Part shown: positions 1 through 5,263 of the stretch, piece by piece
How positions within the stretch are numbered: position 1 is the first letter of the stretch
Layout of the letters: each line of letters opens with the position of its first letter
From: Fidelibacterota bacterium
GTDB taxonomy: Bacteria; Fidelibacterota; Marinisomatia; SCGC-AAA003-L08; D37C17
Assembly: GCA_018671635.1 (NCBI GenBank)
Contig: JABHHG010000075.1
Span: 1 to 6,092 of the forward strand
Direction: 5' to 3'
DNA: 6,092 nt
Translations under genes and position numbers: made by a program
Notes under the pieces: model-generated
Seen by the model: the letters and a program-made list of their open reading frames with translations, nothing else
Told to the model about the DNA's origin: nothing
The model's database searches: none

Positions 1-384
1 ATTCATACACCAGGCCATACAGCTGGTTGCACGACATATTTTGTAGATAATAAATTATTTACTGGAGATACATTATTTATTGGAGGAACTGGCCGCACTG
101 ATTTTCAAGGGGGTTCTGCAGATAATACATATGATAGCTGTCGAAATAAATTATTTATATACCCTGATGATACATTGATTTACCCCGCTCATAATTATAA
201 AGGATTGACACTATCAACTATTGGTGAAGAAAGAAAGTGGAATCCAAATGTTGGAGATACTGTAACTAAAGAAGAATTTTTGGAAAATGAAAAAAATAAA
301 GATAGACCTTTTCCGCATCAATTTAATATTGCGGTACCATCTAATATAGATTGTGGAAAAATCTCTGATAAATTAGAAAAATAA
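1..384 (+). CDS. ETHE1-like persulfide dioxygenase, 5' end outside window
   Basis: This is the C-terminal 127 residues of a metallo-beta-lactamase-fold persulfide dioxygenase, open from the first base and ending in TAA. The family uses one iron to oxidise glutathione persulfide to sulfite with O2, as part of sulfide detoxification. Visible motifs in order are HTPGHTAGC (residues 2-10, with an iron-ligand His in GHT), FTGDT (the metal-ligand Asp), GRTDFQGGS, and IYPAHNYKG (the substrate-side His). The tail NIAVPSNIDCG matches the usual ETHE1-type ending. The N-terminal HxHxDH motif lies left of the window. The frame is inferred to continue upstream because homology runs right to the edge. The gene converges on the selenoprotein gene of the opposite strand. 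Assignment to the ETHE1/Blh group rather than a generic glyoxalase II rests on the GRTDFQ and PAHNYKG motifs and is firm; the exact thiol substrate is not known. Confidence 0.92.
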   Translation: MHTPGHTAGCTTYFVDNKLFTGDTLFIGGTGRTDFQGGSADNTYDSCRNKLFIYPDDTLIYPAHNYKGLTLSTIGEERKWNPNVGDTVTKEEFLENEKNKDRPFPHQFNIAVPSNIDCGKISDKLEK

Positions 385-585
385 TAATATATTTAAGTTA
401 TCTACCCTGCTTTTAAATTTGGAAATAATAAAAAAGGATTGATTAGTTTAAAATTATATTTACTATCAAAACGACATCAAAAACATTTAACAAACCATCT
501 TCATTGTTGATATTTTTCAGTTTATACAGGGCCTAAAATTTAAATAATATCAAGCATGTGAAACAAAGGAGATTAGCACGTAGAT
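385..585. other. Convergent intergenic region, no feature recognised
   Basis: These 201 AT-rich bases separate two convergent genes. I see no open reading frame of useful length, no clear intrinsic terminator and no tRNA. A purine-rich stretch at about 566-572 resembles a ribosome-binding site but has no start codon behind it. Confidence 0.5.
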
Positions 586-1305
586 TTAGGTCAATAACTG
601 GATTGTATTTCTGCAAATTTTAATCTGATTTTCAAAATCTTTGGGGTTCCCCAAGGGAAAGCCTAATTCATAAGGAACAGAATAATATCTATGGGCATGT
701 ATTTTCTGATTAATTTCATCAATTATACTAATGGATGTTGTAGAAATACCCACCTCTTCACATACTTTTTGGACCAAACCTACGGTTTGGGGGCACATGG
801 GTCAGATGGGTACAAATAAAACTACATCTACTTTATCCGCAATTAATATGTGAACAATGGGTTGAATGGACTGTTTAATGAACCGTCCCGGCGCTGTGAT
901 AGCTCCCATTAATGAAATATGTTGGTGATTGAGAGAACCTATTAATCCACTGTTAACTAATTCTGTTAACTGAGGGATAGGCATACCAGTAGATGGATTA
1001 CTTCTAATTCCTGAATGATCAAATGTTTGACTACGATGAGAATCATAGAGTAATTCCATACTTATATTATTGGGAATAATGCGGTATGAAAAGTCACCAC
1101 CTTTAATTTTGTAATCGAATTTTTCCTGCTCACCTTTAACATATAATCCTGCGGAAGATACAATTGCCACATTACATTCAGATAAAGGTTTGATTAGTTT
1201 AGCGGAGAATCTAGGTTTGCAATTTTTCCATGGATATACAGTTAAACCCAATTTATTCTTTAATGATAAATGTGATAATTTCGGAATATTGTTTACATCT
1301 AACAT
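586..1305 (-). CDS. GrdB-like selenoprotein (glycine/sarcosine/betaine reductase selenoprotein B family), Sec at residue 168
   Basis: Read from ATG at 1305 through an in-frame UGA at 804-802 to TAA at 588-586, this gives 239 residues. The part before UGA has the family's features: CNVAIVSSAGLY, a SYRIIP segment, SLNHQHISLMGA and VDVVLFVPI. The part after continues without a break as PMCPQTVGLVQ, then YELGFPLGNPKDF, the usual family ending. UGA therefore falls where relatives have Cys or Sec in a [C/U]PxC motif, giving a U168-P-M-C171 redox pair. A hairpin 18 nt after the UGA fits a bacterial SECIS. The family is related to the B subunits of glycine and proline reductases, but these short stand-alone members have no proven reaction, so a thiol/selenol redox role is inference. 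The start lies 10 nt below the tag stop, and no clear Shine-Dalgarno is visible. Ordinary gene calling would split this into 167- and 70-residue pieces. Confidence 0.88.
774..790 (-). promoter_or_regulatory. Bacterial-type SECIS hairpin for the GrdB-like selenoprotein
   Basis: On the minus-strand mRNA a perfect 7-bp stem, CCAAACC/GGUUUGG, closes a GUA loop. The loop starts 18 nt after the UGA at 804-802. Published bacterial SECIS models ask for a small apical loop with G in its first two positions about 16-37 nt after UGA, and this fits. It lies inside the coding sequence, as expected for bacteria, where SelB binds the loop. Confidence 0.78.
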
Positions 1306-1308
1306 TTA

Positions 1309-1371
1309 TCTAATTTTAAGTCGAGGTGGCAGGATTCGAACCTGCTACCACCTTGCTCCCAAAGCAGGATG
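1309..1371 (-). repeat. tRNA-Pro(UGG) 3'-half, direct-repeat copy A (decayed, inside the tag 3' end)
   Basis: The minus strand reads the anticodon arm around CTTTGGGAG, the T arm with loop TTCGAAT, and the acceptor 3' strand of tRNA-Pro(UGG). The acceptor 5' strand and D arm are missing. The copy shares about 90% of positions with copy B at 2003-2064, including an 8-bp flank beyond the tRNA end. A substitution and a one-base insertion break the anticodon stem and variable region, so it cannot be a tRNA. It lies wholly within or against the tag 3' end. This is most simply explained as an attachment-site remnant of tRNA-targeted integration. Confidence 0.85.
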
Positions 1372-1960
1372 CTTTTAATGAAATTATACCTTGAACTTCT
1401 TTCCATCTAAAACAATCGATCTCATGATCATTAACCATTCCTACAGCCTGCATAAAAGCATAACAAATTGTAGGACCAACAAAATTAAATCCTTTCTTTT
1501 TTAAATCTTCACTCAACTCTTTTGCTTCATTAGTAAAAACTGGAATATCCTTCATCTTTTTAAATTTGTTCACTTTTGGTTTGTCTTGTACAAAACTCCA
1601 AATATATTTATCAAAACTACCATATTCTTTTTGTATTTCTAAGAAGGCCTTTGCTCCTGATATTGCAGAATTAATCTTTAATCTATTTCTAATGATATTA
1701 GAATTATTCATTAGTGATTCAATATCAGAATCTTTAAATCTAGCAATTTTTGAAGCATTAAAATTCTTAAAAGCTTTTTGATAACCCTCTCTTCTCTTTA
1801 AAATTGTACTCCATGACAATCCTGCTTGAGCTCCTTCTAAAATAATAAATTCAAATAGGGTTCGATCATCATGCACAGGCAAACCCCACTCATTATCGTG
1901 ATATGCCATCATAGATTCATTGTTTCCCCATTCACATCTTTTTATAACCTTCTTATCCAT
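1316..1960 (-). CDS. tag: DNA-3-methyladenine glycosylase I with a tRNA-derived tail
   Basis: Tag removes 3-methyladenine from alkylated DNA and starts base excision repair in the cytoplasm. The 214-residue product has the family's order: RCEWG at 8-12, YHDNEWG at 20-26, LEGAQAGLSW at 41-50 and FVGPTICYAFMQAVGMVNDH ending at H179. Zinc ligands C9, H21, H179 and C183 and pocket residues Y20, E42 and W50 are all present, so the core looks functional. E. coli Tag has 187 residues, and homology here ends near W186-Q190. Residues 197-214 (ASCFGSKVVAGSNPATST) are translated tRNA-Pro sequence (repeat copy A), and the TAA comes from its flank. The original stop was evidently lost when the gene was joined to the repeat. 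No Shine-Dalgarno is seen before ATG at 1960. The gene lies just below a terminator and a second tRNA-Pro fragment, so it probably has its own promoter. Confidence 0.95.
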   Translation of the reverse strand: MDKKVIKRCEWGNNESMMAYHDNEWGLPVHDDRTLFEFIILEGAQAGLSWSTILKRREGYQKAFKNFNASKIARFKDSDIESLMNNSNIIRNRLKINSAISGAKAFLEIQKEYGSFDKYIWSFVQDKPKVNKFKKMKDIPVFTNEAKELSEDLKKKGFNFVGPTICYAFMQAVGMVNDHEIDCFRWKEVQGIISLKASCFGSKVVAGSNPATST

Positions 1961-1977
1961 ATACTAATTTACAAAAT

Positions 1978-2003
1978 AAAAAAACCTCTATAATAGAGGC
2001 TTT
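1978..2003 (-). terminator. Intrinsic terminator following tRNA-Pro fragment B
   Basis: Minus-strand RNA forms AAAGCCUCUA/UAGAGGUUUU (10 bp with one G-U) around a UUA loop and runs into seven U. It starts directly after the 3' end of tRNA-Pro copy B, so it is probably the original tRNA-Pro terminator carried along with the 3' half. It would stop transcription from the MauE side before tag. Confidence 0.8.
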
Positions 2004-2064
2004 CTAATTTACTGTCGAGGTGGCAGGATTCGAACCTGCGACCCCCTGCTCCCAAAGCAGGATG
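2003..2064 (-). repeat. tRNA-Pro(UGG) 3'-half, direct-repeat copy B
   Basis: The minus strand has an intact anticodon arm (CCTGC-TTTGGGA-GCAGG), variable GGGTC, an intact T arm (GCAGG-TTCGAAT-CCTGC), the acceptor 3' strand CACCTCG and discriminator A. It is followed by CAG rather than CCA. Upstream of 2064 the sequence turns to plain AT-rich DNA with no D arm or acceptor 5' strand, so only half a tRNA is present. Together with copy A it brackets a unit of about 694 bp carrying only the terminator and tag. Both copies begin at the same point (CATCCTGC) on the 5' side of the anticodon stem, which suggests a recombination boundary. Confidence 0.88.
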
Positions 2065-2128
2065 ATTAATTGTTTAAAAAATTAAACTTTCTATTTATAA
2101 ATTTTCACAACTTATTTTTTAATATATA

Positions 2129-2584
2129 TTAATACATAAATCTAGATAACATATATACAGCCATAGTTATCATAATAAAATTTTCTATAAATGTAGCTTC
2201 AGTCATAGGTAAATTTAAAACTGTCCCAAGGCAAGCACATTTAATTGATTTTTTATCTAATAGAGTTTTTGTTACCCCAAAAGTTGTAATACCTAAAATA
2301 ATTATTGTGACAATTAATGCAATTTTAACTTCAAAACGAATTAAAAACATTAATCCTAAAGCAGTTTCAATAAATGGATATATCCAACCATAAAGAGGAA
2401 CTCGTTTTGCTACAGGATCGTACATTCTAAAAGCACTAGGGAAACCTTTTAAATCTAACATTTTAAAAAAGCTAAAAACAATAAAGAATAAACCCATAAA
2501 ATCAAACATAAAGGCTTCTAATGTCCAATGATTGAGATGCATTAGGTTACTACCTAGGGTTATGTATAAAAAAATAATACCCAA
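2129..2584 (-). CDS. MauE/DoxX-like membrane protein, N-terminally truncated (HMA domain missing)
   Basis: This is a membrane protein with about five hydrophobic segments. Counting from TTG at 2584 they are near 1-12, 26-43, 67-82, 87-104 and 131-147. Signature segments include FSFFKMLDLKGFPSAFRMYDP, YGWIYPFIETALGLMFL and KCACLGTVLNLPM (C116, C118). From memory, relatives are MauE/DoxX-type proteins often preceded by a heavy-metal-associated domain, and MauE-like proteins act in envelope thiol or metal chemistry. The frame stays open up to a TAG at 2707-2705 and encodes SDKYTLNE, which looks like the linker after an HMA domain, but there is no ATG and no HMA domain. The gene was therefore cut at its 5' end at about 2700, where it meets another truncated gene in a different frame. 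TTG at 2584 is only the first usable start. Expression could come by coupling to the upstream stub, or the gene may be dead. A weak AT-rich hairpin (2072-2087) follows the gene. Confidence 0.75.
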   Translation of the reverse strand: MGIIFLYITLGSNLMHLNHWTLEAFMFDFMGLFFIVFSFFKMLDLKGFPSAFRMYDPVAKRVPLYGWIYPFIETALGLMFLIRFEVKIALIVTIIILGITTFGVTKTLLDKKSIKCACLGTVLNLPMTEATFIENFIMITMAVYMLSRFMY

Positions 2585-2694
2585 AGGAATTAATTGTTTT
2601 ATTTTATTATTTTGATTTGTAGAATGGTTAGCTGAATCATTTTCTAATGAAGATTCATTTTTATGGATTATTTCATTAAGAGTATATTTATCAC

Positions 2695-2889
2695 TTAAGA
2701 ATAACTATAATAAATATTTTTACTATTACCTGAAACTTGAACCCAAACTGTGTGGATAGTTCCATTTTCATCTATGTGAATATCTGGGAAATTTTGGTCA
2801 TAATTATCTGAAGCTACATGCACATTTGGACCAAAATCAAATGATAGTGAAATTGAAAAAAATATTACTATACTAAATAGTCTACTCAT
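2695..2889 (-). pseudogene. 5' stub of a secreted beta-propeller (sialidase/BNR-like) protein
   Basis: There are 64 codons from ATG at 2889, with a very good ribosome-binding site (GGGGAGG, five bases upstream). A signal peptide (MSRLFSIVIFFSISLSF) is followed by NVHVASDNYDQNFPDIHIDENGTIHTVWVQ and GNSKNIYYSYS. The pattern 'PDIHIDENGTIHTVWVQ...NIYYSYS' resembles the first blade of BNR/sialidase-like propellers, which should continue for several hundred residues. Here it stops at TAA (2697-2695), exactly where sequence of the HMA-MauE gene begins. I read it as the surviving 5' end of a larger gene after a deletion. The peptide could still be made and exported, but a function is unlikely. Confidence 0.6.
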
Positions 2890-2908
2890 TTTATCCTCCC
2901 CTATTATG

Positions 2909-2944
2909 ATAATTCACTGGGCCAAAACCGACCCAGTGAATTAT
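2909..2944. other. Perfect 13-bp inverted repeat between two genes
   Basis: ATAATTCACTGGG (2909-2921) and its exact complement (2932-2944) flank a 10-base loop. The repeat lies between the Cys-rich gene ending at 2951 and the ribosome-binding site of the stub at 2889. There is no U-run on either side, so it is not a standard intrinsic terminator. It may end or stabilise the cluster mRNA, or bind a protein. Confidence 0.7.
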
Positions 2945-2950
2945 AAGCAA

Positions 2951-3250
2951 TTAGCCTTTAGCACAACATGGTTTATCACAGCCTTTTTTCCAAACTTGCC
3001 ACCATTTTTTTGATGAACAACTTGGAGCTAAAGACGTTTGTTTATTTTTACAACAACTAAGGCCCTGTTCTACTTTACCCTTACAGCATGCTGCCAATAC
3101 TTTATTGCCATCTACTGTTTTTGTAGCATCAAAATCTTGAGCTGAATGTGTGCAAGATACTCCTTTCGCTTTATTATTACAACAAGGTGATTGAGCAACC
3201 ATCAAGCTCACAGTAAACGCCATTGCTATCAATAACACTATCTTTTTCAT
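2951..3250 (-). CDS. Secreted Cys-rich protein with CC pairs, function unknown
   Basis: The 99-residue protein has a clear signal peptide (MKKIVLLIAMAFTVSLMVAQ, cleavage probably after Q20). A mature part of about 79 residues contains 11 Cys, mostly as pairs: SPCC at 21-24, then AACC, SCC and a final DKPCCAKG. Lysine is also abundant and a WWQVWKK segment lies near the C-terminus. I do not recognise a named family. Many thiols in a small exported protein suggest binding of a soft metal (Cu, Ag, Hg) or thiol redox work in the periplasm, which is inference. The start is supported by AAAGGAG seven bases before ATG. It is last in a same-strand cluster with the HMA lipoprotein, the Sec-containing barrel and another Cys-rich protein, and is followed by a perfect hairpin. 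Confidence 0.85.
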   Translation of the reverse strand: MKKIVLLIAMAFTVSLMVAQSPCCNNKAKGVSCTHSAQDFDATKTVDGNKVLAACCKGKVEQGLSCCKNKQTSLAPSCSSKKWWQVWKKGCDKPCCAKG

Positions 3251-3334
3251 TTTTTACTCCTTTTATTTATTATTACACAGGCGTACAACCTGCTAACTTA
3301 ATAATTTATCTTTCTTGCTTATTATGTATACATA

Positions 3335-3664
3335 TTATCTATCTGCTGGCAACTTACAGCATCCAGGAAGTGTTTTATACACCTCTGCATTGGCTGGAGT
3401 TTCATTGGCCTGATAGCCCGCATTTGAAATGGCAGATTCTAAATTTACAACCTTTACAACTGTAGGGTCAAAAATTACGGTTGCCACTTTTGCACCTAAG
3501 TCAACATTAACCTTTTTCACACCATCAACACTTTTTAATGTGTGAGAAATAGTATTTGCACACATTCCGCATTGAGCCGTGGGTACATTTATTTCTGCTT
3601 TAGCAACCTCACCTTTACAGCCAACTATTACCAATAAACTCATTATTAAAAATAACTTTTTCAT
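3335..3664 (-). CDS. Heavy-metal-associated (HMA) domain lipoprotein
   Basis: The 109-residue product begins with a lipoprotein signal (MKKLFLIMSLLVIVGC, lipid on C16), then a short linker and an HMA domain at about 24-90. The metal-binding motif is C32-G-M-C35, followed by VDGVKKVNVDLGAKVATVIFDP and LESAISNAGYQA, a standard beta-alpha-beta-beta-alpha-beta pattern. A C-terminal extension ends in GCCKLPADR, with a Cys pair at 102-103 that could complete or add a metal site. HMA domains carry Cu(I), Hg(II) or similar ions between partner proteins. A membrane-anchored periplasmic copy would pass metal to or from the barrel or a MauE-type partner. I prefer ATG at 3664 to the ATG seven codons upstream because GAAAGG sits just before it and the signal peptide then starts MKK. 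It lies 24 nt below the barrel gene, so the two are probably co-transcribed. Confidence 0.92.
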   Translation of the reverse strand: MKKLFLIMSLLVIVGCKGEVAKAEINVPTAQCGMCANTISHTLKSVDGVKKVNVDLGAKVATVIFDPTVVKVVNLESAISNAGYQANETPANAEVYKTLPGCCKLPADR

Positions 3665-3688
3665 AACTTTACCTTTCTTGTTCATAAT

Positions 3689-4714
3689 TTACCAATATAA
3701 CCATGGTATTGAGTAATCTAAAATTCGTCTAAAACTTACAGACATTTGCCACACATCTGTCTCTTCTTGTGATACTAAATCCCCACCTGATACACCCCCA
3801 TTTATAAAAAAGGGCTTTTGGAGGTTCAATGCTACCACGCCAACTTTTGCATTTAACAATAAACCCACACCTGGTGTTACCAAGAGACTCTCCGAATTTG
3901 GCGCTGATTCATCATTCCAAAAACCTTCATATGTACGCCTAAACATCAAACTGGCACCCATTGATCCGTTTATGAAATTGATCTTTTTAGTAAATGCAGT
4001 GAATGATAAATCAATCATCCGCGATGCCTTAAAGCCATCTGTACTTTCACCCAATGGTTCTTCAATAGAAAATGTACCACCCACGAAAACAGGGTTTGTC
4101 ATTCTCTTAATGAAGTACTGAGTCTCAAAGATACCTTTATACACACCTTCACTCATACTGAAATGACGATGAGGTTCAGGTTCATCTCCATTAAGAAAAA
4201 ATGGGTCACTGGTCAACGTATTCTTTGATGGGATTACTAAACCCCCTCCAAAAAATAATCGCTTACCAGATTCTGAACCCGCATTTAGTGCAAGATATCT
4301 GAACATCAACCGACTATCACCTAAGAGACCACCAATAGCATTCTCAAAATTACTATCGGAACTCTCATCACGATGATGAATCGTTTCTCTGTCATTTTCC
4401 CAAGTCATGTGGCGTTTACCAATAACTTGGCTATAGGTAAAATTCCAATAATCTGATAAACCAATGGTAATGCTTGGATTCACAACATAGGCCGTAAGTG
4501 TACCTAAATGATCCCCAACATTATCTTCTGACGGAATTTCTGGATGTGCCCAATCAATAAATTGATAATTGATATCTGCACCAACCATGATTTGGCCAGC
4601 AAAAAGGCCAACCCCTTTATCCGAATTGCCGACCGGCAATGACGGGTTGCTTCACAATGCTCATTGGCCCCAAAGGGACGCAATAACAAATGGAAGCCAT
4701 AATAGCTTTTTCAT
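3689..4714 (-). CDS. Outer-membrane barrel, candidate selenoprotein with two Sec (UxxU) after the signal peptide
   Basis: From ATG at 4714, preceded by AGGAG, the frame encodes a signal peptide (MKKLLWLPFVIASLWGQ), then UGA (4663-4661), Ala-Leu, UGA (4654-4652), and SNPSLPVGNSDKGVGLFAGQ, and continues in the same frame to TAA at 3691-3689. With both UGAs read as Sec the protein is 341 residues with U18-A-L-U21. Without readthrough the barrel would begin at TTG 4639 with no signal peptide and no ribosome-binding site. The mature part alternates polar and hydrophobic stretches, has His-rich loops (HH at 113-114, HRH at 182-184) and ends IPWLYW, typical of an outer-membrane barrel. It contains no Cys. 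A SECIS-like hairpin lies 17 and 26 nt after the two UGAs. I recall Cys-x-x-Cys before an NP-x-L segment in related barrels, but cannot verify it here. A role in soft-metal binding or export fits the HMA and Cys-rich neighbours. Sequencing error or pseudogenisation is the main alternative. Confidence 0.75.
4621..4645 (-). promoter_or_regulatory. Candidate SECIS hairpin for the UxxU barrel protein
   Basis: The minus-strand mRNA forms AUUGCC/GGCAAU (6 bp, 4625-4640) around a GGUC loop. An outer CCG/CGG helix lies across a 2x1 internal loop. The loop starts 17 nt after the second UGA and 26 nt after the first. Both distances fall in the 16-37 nt range of bacterial SECIS models, and G occupies the first two loop positions. 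One element could serve both codons. Confidence 0.65.
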
Positions 4715-4765
4715 ACTTTCTCCTAAATTTTATTAAAATGTAATTTTACTAAAAAGGAGAAGTTT

Positions 4766-5122
4766 TTAAGTCAATAGTGGAATATTATTTTTTGTAGGTG
4801 GATTCGCCCAATGAAAATAAGTTGCCGAAAAGCGGAAGGGAATTATTTGGTTGATGGGTGTCATAACATCTTGCGTTGCAAGATTCCAATATTGAAATGA
4901 AATGGCACTATCTACAACAGGTACCAATACATCATTATATTTAGTGGTTGTTTTGCATTTCATTTTTGCACAACAACACTCTACCTGTTGTGTGGTTTCT
5001 TTCTTACAACAAGAGGCTACTTTTTTAGATATTTTACAGGCTTTCATATCACATGAAATTGCTGCTTGAGTACCTAAATTAAGTATTAAAGAAAATGTTA
5101 ATATAAATCTAAATAATTTCAT
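4766..5122 (-). CDS. Secreted Cys-rich protein, first gene of the metal/thiol cluster
   Basis: The 118-residue product has a signal peptide (MKLFRFILTFSLILNLGTQA, cleavage near 20-21). A Cys/Lys-rich segment at 24-56 carries eight Cys (C24, C29, C38-C39, C49-C50-C51, C56). A Cys-free C-terminal half, ending NPPTKNNIPLLT, has a few aromatic residues. I do not recognise a named family. The layout suggests a small periplasmic metal-binding or thiol protein whose C-terminal tail may interact with a partner. It leads the cluster, 51 nt before the barrel gene, and its upstream region faces a Fur/PerR-like palindrome shared with the divergent gene at 5264. There is no good Shine-Dalgarno before ATG at 5122, but the signal peptide begins exactly there, which supports the start. 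Confidence 0.83.
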   Translation of the reverse strand: MKLFRFILTFSLILNLGTQAAISCDMKACKISKKVASCCKKETTQQVECCCAKMKCKTTTKYNDVLVPVVDSAISFQYWNLATQDVMTPINQIIPFRFSATYFHWANPPTKNNIPLLT

Positions 5123-5184
5123 AATTTTTTATTCGCCATACAAACTAACCCATAAAGATGAATAAAGTTTCATTACGATTGCCG

Positions 5185-5209
5185 TAATTTAAGAATAATT
5201 CTTAAATTA
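5185..5209. promoter_or_regulatory. Perfect 12-1-12 palindrome, candidate Fur/PerR-family operator
   Basis: TAATTTAAGAAT-A-ATTCTTAAATTA is a perfect inverted repeat centred on 5197. Its core TAAGAAT-A-ATTCTTA has the 7-1-7 form of Fur-family boxes and matches the PerR consensus TTATAAT-N-ATTATAA at 10 of 14 arm positions. It sits 62 nt before the Cys-rich gene (minus) and 54 nt before the DUF6122-like gene (plus), suitable to control both. Which regulator binds, if any, is inference. Confidence 0.55.
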
Positions 5210-5227
5210 TTCAAATTTTCTGAATAA
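5207..5227. promoter_or_regulatory. Second inverted repeat beside the operator candidate
   Basis: TTATTCA and TGAATAA are exact complements separated by seven bases, overlapping the end of the first palindrome by three. It could be a second regulator half-site pair or an mRNA leader hairpin. In such AT-rich DNA it could also be chance. Confidence 0.3.
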
Positions 5228-5263
5228 ACTTCTTAAACCTATTGAATTGGGGAAAACAATTAC

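Noticed and set aside
385..585. Possible remnant peptide on the minus strand ending in FPNLKAG near 402
   Set aside because: It is about 22 codons, without a start codon or recognisable homology.
1190..1378. Plus-strand open frame across the selenoprotein start and tRNA-Pro copy A
   Set aside because: It is antisense to well-supported genes, and its end is simply the tRNA repeat translated on the other strand.
1566..1781. Plus-strand open frame inside tag
   Set aside because: Shadow of the tag gene with no start signal or recognisable family.
2072..2087. GTTTAA/TTAAAC hairpin after the MauE-like gene
   Set aside because: Six AT-rich pairs in AT-rich DNA are too weak to call a terminator; mentioned only as context.
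3323..3334. TATGTATACATA palindrome after the HMA gene
   Set aside because: Short AT-rich palindrome at a gene end, likely chance, with no promoter evident nearby.
3223..3465. Plus-strand open frame opposite the HMA and Cys-rich genes
   Set aside because: Antisense to two supported genes with clear ribosome-binding sites; no family features.
3689..4639. Barrel gene as an ordinary gene starting at TTG 4639
   Set aside because: It would lack a signal peptide and ribosome-binding site, while both exist in frame 25 codons upstream.
4504..4689. Minus-strand open frame over the barrel's 5' end in another frame
   Set aside because: The signal peptide and barrel are in one frame joined through two UGAs. 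This alternative frame has no ribosome-binding site and no recognisable content.
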